The position numbers and the translations under genes were made by a program. A stretch of DNA of 62,334 nt from JAHFRG01 sp036522275 (GTDB lineage Bacteria; Pseudomonadota; Gammaproteobacteria; Burkholderiales; JAHFRG01), in contig DATDGC010000056.1 in the NCBI GenBank assembly GCA_036522275.1, forward strand, positions 1 to 62,334, in the 5' to 3' direction. The notes below the pieces were generated by a model. That model was not told the DNA's origin, made no database searches, and worked only from the letters and a program-made list of their open reading frames with translations. Of this stretch, positions 8,321 to 16,980 are shown one piece after another. Numbering within the stretch: position 1 is the stretch's first letter; each line of letters begins with the position of its first letter.

Positions 8321-9699
8321 TAGGTTTCTCCTTTGTCCGGTAAAAATTCAGACATGACCTCGAGAGTTAAACCATCTATTTTCGCGACACGGATTTTTTG
8401 CCCACGCTGCAACCTGACAGCGCTCTTCACGCGCCAAGTCTCGCCATGAACTATTGCCCAGCCTTCCCCCTCGAAATCCTCAGTCACTTCCCCGATACTG
8501 CCTATTAGCTCCTCGCGGCCGCTGACCACGGGGCGATCGCGGGCTTTGATGACCATGCCCATAACAAAAATCAGGAACAGGGCGCTTGCCGCGCTGATTC
8601 CGACTATTAATGGCAAGGGAATCCCATATCCCGACACCCCGGTGTCGATAAGTATCACCGACCCGATAACAAAAGCAACGACGCCACCGACACCGAGCGA
8701 ACCATAGGCGGGGAAATAGATCTCGGCAATCATGAAAGCAATTCCCAGCATAATCAACACCAGTCCGGCATAATTTACCGGCAGCAACTGGAAGGCGTAC
8801 AGCCCGAGAATCAGGCAGATTAATCCTGCAACCCCGGGCAACACGTAGCCAGGGTTGGAAAATTCGAAAAACAGACCATAGAAGCCGATCAACATCAAGA
8901 TATACGCGACACTCGGGTCGGTAATTACAGCTAGCAGGCGGCTGCGCCAGTCCGGCTCGAAGGTGGTTGTTCTGGCATTTTCGGTATCGAATTTGCGTTC
9001 CTGCCCTATGACGGTGAGCTTGCGGCCATTGAGCTCCTTCAGCAAGTGCGGCACATCCTCGGCTATCAGGTCAATCACACCGAGTTTCAGCGCCTCTTCC
9101 GCTGACAGGCTGACCGCTTCACGCACCGCCTTTTCCGCCCATTCCGCGTTACGCCCGCGCATTTGTGCCAATCCACGAATATAAGCTGCGGCATCATGAA
9201 CCTGCTTGCGGCTCAACGTATCTGAACCATCGCTTATTTGCGGCTTGAGGGTAGTTTCCGGTTTTTCGGCGTCTTTTTTCTTTTCGGGCTCGGAAGATTC
9301 CGGTCCGCGGGTATCCGGCATCCCACCGATTTGCACCGGAGTCGCTGCGCCCAGGTTGGTAGCGGGCGCCATCGCGGCAATATGGCTTGCGTAAAGAATA
9401 TAGGTGCCTGCGCTGGCAGCACGGGCCCCACTGGGCGCTACGAAAGCCACAATAGGTACAGGCGAAGCAAGGATATCCTTGATGATGGTGCGCATTGAAG
9501 TATCCAGCCCGCCCGGTGTATCCATTTGCAGAACCACCATTTGCGCATTCTGCTTGACGGCCTGTTCCAGGCCACGGTGAAAGTAATCAGCCGTAGCCGG
9601 ACCGATAGCCTCGTTTACCGGAAGGACGACCACAGGCTGTGAGTCTGCAGCAGTGGCCCAGACAGGTAAAGCCGACAAAAGGATGAGCAAGATTCGCAT
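8320..9699 (-). CDS. nfeD: NfeD-family membrane serine protease (long form)
   Basis: A 459-residue protein: signal peptide (~1-18), ClpP/SppA-like serine protease domain, four to five membrane helices (~265-395), and a C-terminal OB-fold NfeD domain. By analogy with archaeal PH1510 the catalytic pair is Ser96 in ASAGTY and a lysine near 165 in SRKQVHD; both are in place. A charged low-complexity insert (~127-160) lies between them. The PH1510 protease cleaves the C-terminal region of its stomatin partner, which fits the coupled slipin gene downstream. Intact and full length. Confidence 0.9.
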   Translation of the reverse strand: MRILLILLSALPVWATAADSQPVVVLPVNEAIGPATADYFHRGLEQAVKQNAQMVVLQMDTPGGLDTSMRTIIKDILASPVPIVAFVAPSGARAASAGTYILYASHIAAMAPATNLGAATPVQIGGMPDTRGPESSEPEKKKDAEKPETTLKPQISDGSDTLSRKQVHDAAAYIRGLAQMRGRNAEWAEKAVREAVSLSAEEALKLGVIDLIAEDVPHLLKELNGRKLTVIGQERKFDTENARTTTFEPDWRSRLLAVITDPSVAYILMLIGFYGLFFEFSNPGYVLPGVAGLICLILGLYAFQLLPVNYAGLVLIMLGIAFMIAEIYFPAYGSLGVGGVVAFVIGSVILIDTGVSGYGIPLPLIVGISAASALFLIFVMGMVIKARDRPVVSGREELIGSIGEVTEDFEGEGWAIVHGETWRVKSAVRLQRGQKIRVAKIDGLTLEVMSEFLPDKGET

Positions 9700-9910
9700 T
9701 TTGGCTATTGGATTGGCCGGCGATCCACATATTTAACTATAGCTTGTTTGGCACAGGCGCAGGGAAAAGGGTGCTGCCAGTAGTGCCCCGCCATAAGCGG
9801 GGTTAAGTTCGGGAATGCCGAAGGTAATCTCGGCAAGATGATGAGTTACGGGATGCTGCCTAGAAACTTATGGCTTAACCAACAGTGAAGATTGCCCTTG
9901 GTTACCGGTT

Positions 9911-11818
9911 TTATTTCCCTACTGCAGCTTTATCCTGCGACACACTGGCGCCGTAGAATTTTTCCACTGAAAGGCTTATCCCATCCTTGTCCAAAGCGGC
10001 GTCTGCGAGCATATTCTCACGCGAGCCGTGCTCGATAAAGCGGTCGGGAAGTCCGATATTGAGAATCGGGATTTGCACGCCATGCGCTGCCAGGCATTCA
10101 TTGACCCCACTGCCTGCTCCACCCGGAATTACGTTTTCTTCGATGGTCACCAGGCAATCGTGGGTGTTGGCGAGTTTGAGGATCATTTCCTCGTCAAGTG
10201 GTTTTACGAAACGCATGTTGACTACCGTTGCATCGAGTTTTTCCGCAACTTCCATGGCTGGTGCCACCATGGTGCCGAAAGCGAGCAGCGCGATTTTTCT
10301 GCCCTGGCGGCGCAATTCCGCGCGACCTAAAGGCAGTGCTGTCATATCCTTTTGCACCGACACACCCGGGCCGTTGCCTCTCGGATAACGCACCGCTGCG
10401 GGTTGATCCAGCCGGAACCCGGTGTAGAGCATTTGCCTGCATTCGTTTTCATCCGCCGGCGCCAGGATCACCATGTTGGGCAGGCAGCGTAGGAAGGTGA
10501 AATCATAACTGCCGTTATGCGTCGGCCCGTCGGGCCCGACCACGCCAGCGCGGTCGATGGCAAACAACACAGGCAAATGCTGAATCACCACATCGTGGAT
10601 TACCTGGTCGTAGGCGCGTTGTAGGAAAGTGGAATAAATCGCCACCACAGGTTTTAAGCCGTCACAGGCCATGCCGGCGGCAACCGTGACGCTGTGCTGC
10701 TCGGCAATGCCGACATCGAAATAACGGTCGGGATAAAGCTCGGAAAATTTCACCAGCCCTGAACCTTCGCGCATCGCCGGCGTAATGCCCACCAGCCGCT
10801 CATCCAGCGCCGCCATGTCACACAACCAATCGCCGAACACTTGCGTGTAAGTGAGACTGCTTGGTTTGGATTTCGAAGGAACAATGCCGACTTTGGGATC
10901 GAACTTGGTGACGCCGTGATACTTGACCGGGTCGGCTTCCGCGGGCGCGTAGCCTTTGCCTTTGGTGGTGACTACATGCAAAAGCCGCGGCCCTTTGAGG
11001 TCGCGCAAATTTTTGAGGATTTTTACCAGCGTGGGAATATCGTGACCGCTGATGGGGCCGATGTAGTTGAAGCCCAGTTCCTCGAAAAATGTGCCGGGCC
11101 CGGGGGTAACCATTCCCTTCATGTGTTTTTCGGTGCGCAGCGCGATGTCCCACATCGCTGGGATTTTGTTCAGTACCTTTCTGCCGCTTTCATGAATAGT
11201 GGTGTAGAATTTGCCGGAAAGCAGTCGCGCGAGATAGCTGGATAGTGCGCCGACATTCGGCGATATCGACATGTCGTTGTCGTTGAGAATCACCAGCAAG
11301 TCAATATCCTTGAGGCCGCCCGCATGATCCAGCGCTTCATATGCGAGACCAGCGGTCATCCCGCCATCACCGATAATTGCTACCGCTTTGCGGTCGCTGT
11401 TCTGTATCGCTGCAGCGATTGCCATGCCCAGCGCCGCGCTGATCGAAGTACTGGAATGCCCGGCGCCAAAAGAATCGTATGGACTTTCTTCGCGTTTCAA
11501 AAATGGCGTCAATCCGTCTTTTTGCCTGATGGTGCCGATGCGGTCGCGGCGGCCGGTGAGAATCTTGTGCGGATAGCATTGGTGCCCTACATCCCACACC
11601 AGACGGTCTTGCGGTGTATTAAAAACATAATGCAACGCGACGGTAAGTTCGACGGTGCCGAGTCCTGCGGCAAAATGCCCGCCGCAACCGGAAACCGAGT
11701 GAATGAGGTAATTGCGCAACTCATCTGCGAGCGGCATCAGTTGATCCTCAGGAAGCGCGCGCAGGTCTTCCGGCGAACTGATGGTTGCAAGAATCGGATA
11801 TTCTGAAATCAAGGACAT
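9911..11818 (-). CDS. dxs: 1-deoxy-D-xylulose-5-phosphate synthase
   Basis: First enzyme of the MEP isoprenoid pathway: condenses pyruvate and glyceraldehyde-3-phosphate using thiamine diphosphate. The start chosen is the ATG at 11818 (MSLISEYPIL), giving 635 residues, the usual length; an upstream ATG at 11878 would add a 20-residue tail unlike the family. Landmarks: SGHFAAGLGTVELTVALH-type N-terminus, the thiamine motif GDGGMTAGLAYEAL with the downstream NDND, and the transketolase C-terminal halves with DRAGVVGPDGPTHNG. It lies next to the hopanoid genes and ispH, supplying their precursors. A 211 bp gap with two small hairpins follows it. Confidence 0.95.
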   Translation of the reverse strand: MSLISEYPILATISSPEDLRALPEDQLMPLADELRNYLIHSVSGCGGHFAAGLGTVELTVALHYVFNTPQDRLVWDVGHQCYPHKILTGRRDRIGTIRQKDGLTPFLKREESPYDSFGAGHSSTSISAALGMAIAAAIQNSDRKAVAIIGDGGMTAGLAYEALDHAGGLKDIDLLVILNDNDMSISPNVGALSSYLARLLSGKFYTTIHESGRKVLNKIPAMWDIALRTEKHMKGMVTPGPGTFFEELGFNYIGPISGHDIPTLVKILKNLRDLKGPRLLHVVTTKGKGYAPAEADPVKYHGVTKFDPKVGIVPSKSKPSSLTYTQVFGDWLCDMAALDERLVGITPAMREGSGLVKFSELYPDRYFDVGIAEQHSVTVAAGMACDGLKPVVAIYSTFLQRAYDQVIHDVVIQHLPVLFAIDRAGVVGPDGPTHNGSYDFTFLRCLPNMVILAPADENECRQMLYTGFRLDQPAAVRYPRGNGPGVSVQKDMTALPLGRAELRRQGRKIALLAFGTMVAPAMEVAEKLDATVVNMRFVKPLDEEMILKLANTHDCLVTIEENVIPGGAGSGVNECLAAHGVQIPILNIGLPDRFIEHGSRENMLADAALDKDGISLSVEKFYGASVSQDKAAVGK

Positions 11819-11920
11819 TATGTCAACTCTATAATATAAAAGATTACCTGCATCATACCGCATTGCGTGCGTTTGCAATCCTGCACAGCTGCAACAGTCC
11901 CCTTGTTTAGGGATTTTTGC

Positions 11921-11950
11921 TTGACAGCCCCTTTGGAGGGTACGTATTAT
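11921..11950 (+). promoter_or_regulatory. Sigma70-type promoter upstream of ispH
   Basis: TTGACA (11921-11926) and TATTAT (11945-11950) with an 18 bp spacer. It faces the ispH-hpnH-hpnBM-mlaA block but leaves a leader of about 255 nt before the ispH start. The leader contains an open frame from a GTG at 11968 that I do not consider a gene. The long leader could hold regulation, but I recognise no riboswitch in it. Confidence 0.5.
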
Positions 11951-12211
11951 ATGCTACCGTTTAAAGTGTGCCAACTATAGGATTTTTAAAAATATACCGC
12001 ATTCTTGAACGTTCTGCTCCTAGCGGCAGACCCTGTGATATGATGTTCGGGTCTATTGCCGAGAATATCCGTCGGTCTTATCGGTCTGTTGCGGTAACGG
12101 ATGAAGAAATTATCCGGATAAAATTTATCGCCGCTGAACTTATTTCGGTACAACATTGTCAGTTCAAAGATTGTCGTCACAACAATCCACAAGCATAAGG
12201 AAGAAAAATAG

Positions 12212-13168
12212 ATGGAAGTAGTGCTTGCTCAACCTAGGGGTTTTTGCGCAGGCGTAGTCCGGGCAATAGAAATCGTGGAGCTCGCGCTCGACATCTATGG
12301 TCCACCGGTCTATGTGTTCCATGAAATCGTGCACAACATGTACGTGGTTAAAGACCTGCAGACGCGCGGGGCGGTTTTTATAGAAGACTTGGACACCGTG
12401 CCGACCGGTTCGGTCACGATATTCAGTGCCCACGGTGTTTCCACTGCAGTGGTGGATCAAGCCAAGCATAGAAAGCTGCAGGTGATTGACGCGACCTGCC
12501 CGCTGGTGACCAAGGTGCACCTGCAGGCACAGCAATACAGCCGCCGAGGATACGAAACCATCATCATCGGTCATATCGGCCACGAAGAAGTGGAAGGCAC
12601 GATGGGCTCGGTCGAGGGCCCCGTTTATGTGGTTTCCACCACTGAAGACGTCACGGCGCTCAAGGTGAAAAACCCCGACAAGCTGGCTTATGTCACGCAG
12701 ACGACACTCAGCATTGACGATACTCGTGATGTAATCGATGCGCTAAAGCAGCGCTTTCCCACAATTCAGGGCCCGGAACTCGACGATATCTGCTACGCGA
12801 CGCAAAACCGCCAGAACGCGGTGAAGGCTCTTGCCGACGAAGTGAGCCTGCTCCTCGTAGTCGGCGCGCGCAACAGCTCCAACTCTAACCGGTTGCGCGA
12901 GGTCGGCAAACAACATGGCGTGCCTGCTTATTTGATTCAGGACGAAACCGAACTCGACAAGTCCTGGTTTGGGGGCGTCAAGAAGGTGGGTATCACCTCC
13001 GGTGCATCCACTCCGGAAGTGCTGGTGCAAAGAGTACTCGACAAACTGCGCAGCTTTGGGGTGAGCGTCACCCGCGAACTCGACGGCATCCGCGAAACCA
13101 CTACCTTCCGCCTGCCCAAATCGCTGACGCTCAAAAAAGCCGAGCAAACCAAGACCAACCCGGTATAG
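12212..13168 (+). CDS. ispH: 4-hydroxy-3-methylbut-2-enyl diphosphate reductase
   Basis: Last MEP-pathway enzyme: an iron-sulfur protein that reduces HMBPP to IPP and DMAPP. The 318-residue product has the three cluster cysteines at 12 (GFCAGV), 96 (DATCPL) and 194 (DDICYAT) and the conserved TTLSIDDT, SNSNRL and SGASTPE blocks. GAAGGAAG lies upstream of the ATG. It leads a forward block ispH-hpnH-hpnBM-mlaA with short gaps, directly coupling precursor supply to hopanoid elongation and transport. Confidence 0.96.
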   Translation: MEVVLAQPRGFCAGVVRAIEIVELALDIYGPPVYVFHEIVHNMYVVKDLQTRGAVFIEDLDTVPTGSVTIFSAHGVSTAVVDQAKHRKLQVIDATCPLVTKVHLQAQQYSRRGYETIIIGHIGHEEVEGTMGSVEGPVYVVSTTEDVTALKVKNPDKLAYVTQTTLSIDDTRDVIDALKQRFPTIQGPELDDICYATQNRQNAVKALADEVSLLLVVGARNSSNSNRLREVGKQHGVPAYLIQDETELDKSWFGGVKKVGITSGASTPEVLVQRVLDKLRSFGVSVTRELDGIRETTTFRLPKSLTLKKAEQTKTNPV

Positions 13169-13189
13169 ATTAATTTCTTAGGATATACG

Positions 13190-14284
13190 ATGGGGATTCC
13201 ATTAATTCAGAAATACCGTATTGCCAAATATGTCATCAGCCAGAAACTGCGCGGGGCGAAGCGTTATCCGGTGGTGCTGATGCTGGAGCCGCTGTACCGC
13301 TGCAATCTTGCTTGCGCGGGGTGCGGCAAGATTGATCACCCAGAAGAAATTCTCAATAAACGCCTGACCCTGGAAGAATGTCTCGCTGCGGCGGAGGAAT
13401 GCGGCGCGCCGGTGGTCTCGATCCCCGGTGGAGAGCCGCTCATACACAAGGACATTGTCAAAATCGTCGAAGGCATTGTCGCGCGCGAGAAATTCATTTA
13501 TCTGTGCACCAACGCGCTACTGCTCAAAAAACGCCTGAACGACTTTACCCCGTCGCCGTATCTCACGTTCTCAGTGCATCTTGACGGACTGCGCGAACGG
13601 CACGATGCTTCGGTGTGCCAGGAAGGAGTGTTTGACAAGGCGGTGGAGGCGATCAAACTGGCGCTGGAGCGGGGTTTCCGCGTGACCGCGAACTGCACCC
13701 TGTTCCAGGGCGAATCCGCTGAAGAAATCGCTGCGTTCATGGATTACTGCATGGAACTTGGCGTGGAGGGCGTGACCATTTCTCCGGGATACAGCTATCA
13801 GCACGCTCCACAGCAGGAAATTTTCCTGCGCAGAAATGCCAGCAAGCAGTTGTTCCGCGAAGTGTTCAAGCTCGGAAGAGGCCGCAAGTGGCGCTTCAAT
13901 CAGTCGAGCATGTTCCTCGATTTCCTGGCGGGCAATCAGTCTTATCAGTGCACGCCGTGGGGCAATCCGACCCGCAACGTCTTCGGTTGGCAGAAGCCTT
14001 GCTATCTGCTGGTGGACGAGGGCTATGCCTCCAGCTTCAAGGAGCTGATGGAAACCACCCAATGGGAGAAATACGGTACCGGCCGTAATCCGAAATGCGC
14101 CGACTGCATGGTGCATTGCGGTTACGAGCCTACCGCGATAAACGATACGTTCGTCCGGCCATTGAAAGCGCTCAGTGTGTTTCTGCGCGGCCCGAGCACT
14201 GACGGGCCTTTCGCGCCAGAGCCTCCTGTCATTTACGCCGATCCGGCCAAGAGCTATATCCCCTTCAAGGTCAGCAAGCATTAG
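13190..14284 (+). CDS. hpnH: Adenosyl-hopene transferase HpnH (radical SAM)
   Basis: Attaches the 5'-deoxyadenosyl group to diploptene, the first step in making C35 hopanoids. The 364-residue protein has the radical-SAM cysteines Cys38, Cys42 and Cys45 (CNLACAGC), the GGEP motif (SIPGGEPL), and the family's C-terminal cysteine cluster CADCMVHCGYEP. It begins 21 bp after ispH. The C-terminal SPASM-like part and length match the HpnH family well. Confidence 0.96.
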   Translation: MGIPLIQKYRIAKYVISQKLRGAKRYPVVLMLEPLYRCNLACAGCGKIDHPEEILNKRLTLEECLAAAEECGAPVVSIPGGEPLIHKDIVKIVEGIVAREKFIYLCTNALLLKKRLNDFTPSPYLTFSVHLDGLRERHDASVCQEGVFDKAVEAIKLALERGFRVTANCTLFQGESAEEIAAFMDYCMELGVEGVTISPGYSYQHAPQQEIFLRRNASKQLFREVFKLGRGRKWRFNQSSMFLDFLAGNQSYQCTPWGNPTRNVFGWQKPCYLLVDEGYASSFKELMETTQWEKYGTGRNPKCADCMVHCGYEPTAINDTFVRPLKALSVFLRGPSTDGPFAPEPPVIYADPAKSYIPFKVSKH

Positions 14285-14337
14285 GCGGCAAGCATGCCTT
14301 GCTTTATGGCATGGTCACAAGCTGACGCATTTCTGTG

Positions 14338-16101
14338 ATGGAGACGCTGGTAACTGCTTTGGATGCGGTATCTGTCTTGATGTGGCTGCCAGTGCTGCTG
14401 ATTCCGTGGCGTTTTTGGTCTTCTCAGCCGTTTCTCGATGCACAATCCGACGATGGCGACTTAAGCGATGTCACCGTTCTCATCTCCGCCCGCAATGAAG
14501 CGGCAGTCATCCAGAAAACGCTTGCTGCGTTAAAATCCCAGGGCCGCAATCTTTCCCTGGTCGTGGTGGATGACCAGTCTACGGATGGAACGGCAGAGCT
14601 CACTCGCAAAGCGTGGGCCGACAGACTTGCCGTGGTTGCAGGTACTCCATTACCTTCAGGATGGAGCGGCAAGCTGTGGGCGCTGGAACTGGGGCGGCAG
14701 AATGTGAAGACCCCCCTTGTGCTGCTTATGGATGCCGATATCGAGCTTAAGCCCGGCATCATCGGCTGCTTACGGGAACACATGCAACGGCATGAGGTGG
14801 TGTTAATTTCGCTGATGGCGGTGCCGATGATGAGCAATTTTTGGGGAAAACTGCTGCTGCCGGCTTTTGTTTATTTTTTTAGGCTGCTTTACCCGTTTCG
14901 CCTGTCGAATTCAGTTAACAGTAGAGTGGCTGCGGCAGCCGGCGGCTGTATCCTGATGCAATCCCGGTTGCTCGATGAAATCGGCGGTTTTGCGGCGATC
15001 AAGGACGAATTGATAGACGATTGCAGCCTGGCGCGGCGTATCAAGTCAAAAGGGCACAAAACATGGATCGGATTGACTCATTCGGCATGCAGTATTCGTC
15101 CGTATCAGCAACTTAGGCAGATCTGGAATATGGTGACACGCACGGCTTTTACGCAACTGCATTACTCAATCGGGCTATTGTTGGCATGCACCGTGCTCAT
15201 GGTCTTCGCATTTAGCATGCCGGTGGCAGGGCTGTTCTTCGCAACTTCTGCCGCCCAGTATCTGGCACTGGCTGCTTGTATGGCCATGGCGCTATCTTAT
15301 TTACCGACGCTTAAGTTTTACGGCCGATCAGTCATTTGGGTTTTGGGCCTGCCGCTCATCGGGATGCTTTATCTGGCCATGACCTGGAATTCGGCGCTGC
15401 GCTACTTTCGCGGCGAACGCACACGCTGGAAAGACCGCAGTTATAACTCACGCGCAAACAGTATGCGCTTGACCTTCCTGCTGTTGCCGCAGATTCTCGC
15501 CGCCGGCTTGTTAATGGCGGCCTCGGCGGCACCGCTTCACGCAGCGTCGCCCGAGGGCGCCACGGCAGTGGTGGAACGTTTCCAGAGCACGCTGATTTCG
15601 GTGAAGAAGGACGCACAAAAGCTCGGTTACGAAGGACGTTATAAACGCCTCGCTCCAGCGGTGGAGGAAAGCCATAACCTTCCCGGCATTGCGCAATTTG
15701 CCGCCGGCCGCTATTGGGAGAAACTTTCAGAACAGCAGAAAAAAGCCTACGTGGACGCTTTTGCCAAGATGAGCATTGCGACTTACGCCTACCGCTTTGA
15801 CGACTACTCGGGCGAGAGCTTCAAGACGGTCTCTGAAGAAGCCACCGGCAAGGGCGATGCGCTGGTGCATACCTTGTTTTCAACGGCGAATGGCGAGAAG
15901 ATACACTTCGATTATGTGCTGCGCCTCAAAGACGGGGTTTGGCGTATCATTAACATCATCGTTGATGGCGTAAGCGATCTGGCAATCAAGCGTTCTGAGT
16001 ACGGCAACATCCTCCGTGACCAGGGCGCAGACGTGCTGATTGCCAAGTTGCAAGGCCAGATCGCACAGTATTCAAAGCCGGCAAGCACGAAAAATAAATA
16101 A
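14338..16101 (+). CDS. HpnB glycosyltransferase fused to HpnM (MlaC/Ttg2D-like) domain
   Basis: One uninterrupted reading frame encodes two normally separate hopanoid proteins. Residues ~1-370 are the HpnB-type family-2 glycosyltransferase: N-terminal membrane helix, VLISARNEA, VVVDDQSTDGTAE, LLMDADIEL, DDCSLARRI and several C-terminal membrane helices. At Met376 the sequence becomes MRLTFLLLPQILAAG, an intact HpnM signal peptide, followed by the MlaC-like phospholipid-binding domain (VVERFQSTLISVKK to YGNILRDQGADVLIAKL). The natural HpnB end (RWKDRSYNS) runs straight into HpnM without a stop. If not cleaved, the signal would act as a membrane anchor presenting HpnM to the periplasm. No ribosome site precedes Met376. 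Start is ATG 14338 (GTG 14335 possible). Confidence 0.85.
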   Translation: METLVTALDAVSVLMWLPVLLIPWRFWSSQPFLDAQSDDGDLSDVTVLISARNEAAVIQKTLAALKSQGRNLSLVVVDDQSTDGTAELTRKAWADRLAVVAGTPLPSGWSGKLWALELGRQNVKTPLVLLMDADIELKPGIIGCLREHMQRHEVVLISLMAVPMMSNFWGKLLLPAFVYFFRLLYPFRLSNSVNSRVAAAAGGCILMQSRLLDEIGGFAAIKDELIDDCSLARRIKSKGHKTWIGLTHSACSIRPYQQLRQIWNMVTRTAFTQLHYSIGLLLACTVLMVFAFSMPVAGLFFATSAAQYLALAACMAMALSYLPTLKFYGRSVIWVLGLPLIGMLYLAMTWNSALRYFRGERTRWKDRSYNSRANSMRLTFLLLPQILAAGLLMAASAAPLHAASPEGATAVVERFQSTLISVKKDAQKLGYEGRYKRLAPAVEESHNLPGIAQFAAGRYWEKLSEQQKKAYVDAFAKMSIATYAYRFDDYSGESFKTVSEEATGKGDALVHTLFSTANGEKIHFDYVLRLKDGVWRIINIIVDGVSDLAIKRSEYGNILRDQGADVLIAKLQGQIAQYSKPASTKNK

Positions 16102-16152
16102 ACACGTCAGGCGAATCACCCGCTGTATAGACTGTCTTATAAGGGTAAAGCG

Positions 16153-16980
16153 ATGGAATATCATCAGGCGCAGGCTTGCATAATAAGCAAGAATAAAAAC
16201 GCAATCATTGCGGTGCTTGCCGCGGCGCTTCTGCTCTCCTCAGGCTGTGCCAGCACTCCCAAGGAAGAAAACCAGGTCTATGATCCTTATGAAGGGGTGA
16301 ACCGCAAGATCTACAAATTCAATGACGCGCTGGACCGTGCGGTCGTCAAGCCGATCGCCGACACCTACGTAAAAGTCACGCCTGAAGCGGCCAGAACCTC
16401 GGTATCCAATTTTTTTGACAACCTGGGTTACCTCAACACCATTCTTAACGATTTTTTCCAGGGCAAGGTCAAACAGGGAACAGCCGACTTGGGCCGTTTT
16501 CTGATTAACAGCACCATAGGCTCTCTGGGATTGGTCGATGTGGCAAGTAAAATGGGCTTGAAAGCGCATGAGGAGGATGTGGGACAGACTCTCGGTGTGT
16601 ATGGCGCGCCGGAAGGCGCTTATCTAATGGTTCCGCTGCTCGGACCCAACACCGTGCGCGACAGCCCCGATTTGGTGGTGAGCACAGTAACCAGCGGCTT
16701 GTTCTACATCAGCCAGCTCGCCGTCACCCTGCCTTTGGGAGCGTTGATGGTGATTGATAAGCGAGCCCGCGCCTCAAGCTACTTGAAGATCATCGATGAA
16801 GCGGCGCTTGACCGCTACGTATTCATTCGTGACGCTTACCTGCAGCACCGCAATTTCCTGATTTACGATGGCAACCCGCCGCCGCGGAAATTCGAAGACG
16901 ACGGAAGCGATGAAACGCCCGCTCAAACGCCGAAATCCGAAGACGAAAAAAGCGAAGAGCCCGCTCAGACCTCTCTGTAA
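16153..16980 (+). CDS. mlaA: MlaA/VacJ-family lipoprotein
   Basis: Outer-membrane lipoprotein that extracts phospholipids from the outer leaflet in the Mla system. The 275-residue protein has a signal peptide and lipobox LSSGC (Cys32), the family signature YDPYEGVNRKIYKFND, LGRFLINSTIGSLGL and DVGQTLGVYG, and an acidic, proline-rich tail. AAGGG precedes the ATG. It follows the HpnM-containing gene, so a hopanoid/phospholipid shuttle of MlaA plus HpnM is suggested. The 3' end overlaps the end of the broken copD by 16 bp in convergent orientation. Confidence 0.93.
   Translation: MEYHQAQACIISKNKNAIIAVLAAALLLSSGCASTPKEENQVYDPYEGVNRKIYKFNDALDRAVVKPIADTYVKVTPEAARTSVSNFFDNLGYLNTILNDFFQGKVKQGTADLGRFLINSTIGSLGLVDVASKMGLKAHEEDVGQTLGVYGAPEGAYLMVPLLGPNTVRDSPDLVVSTVTSGLFYISQLAVTLPLGALMVIDKRARASSYLKIIDEAALDRYVFIRDAYLQHRNFLIYDGNPPPRKFEDDGSDETPAQTPKSEDEKSEEPAQTSL

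Noticed and set aside
9785..9836. Small structured RNA or riboswitch next to dxs
   Set aside because: Two short hairpins only, located downstream of dxs; no known RNA motif (including SRP RNA) could be matched.
11968..12198. GTG-started 76-codon frame in the ispH leader
   Set aside because: No ribosome site and no recognisable sequence; best seen as untranslated leader.
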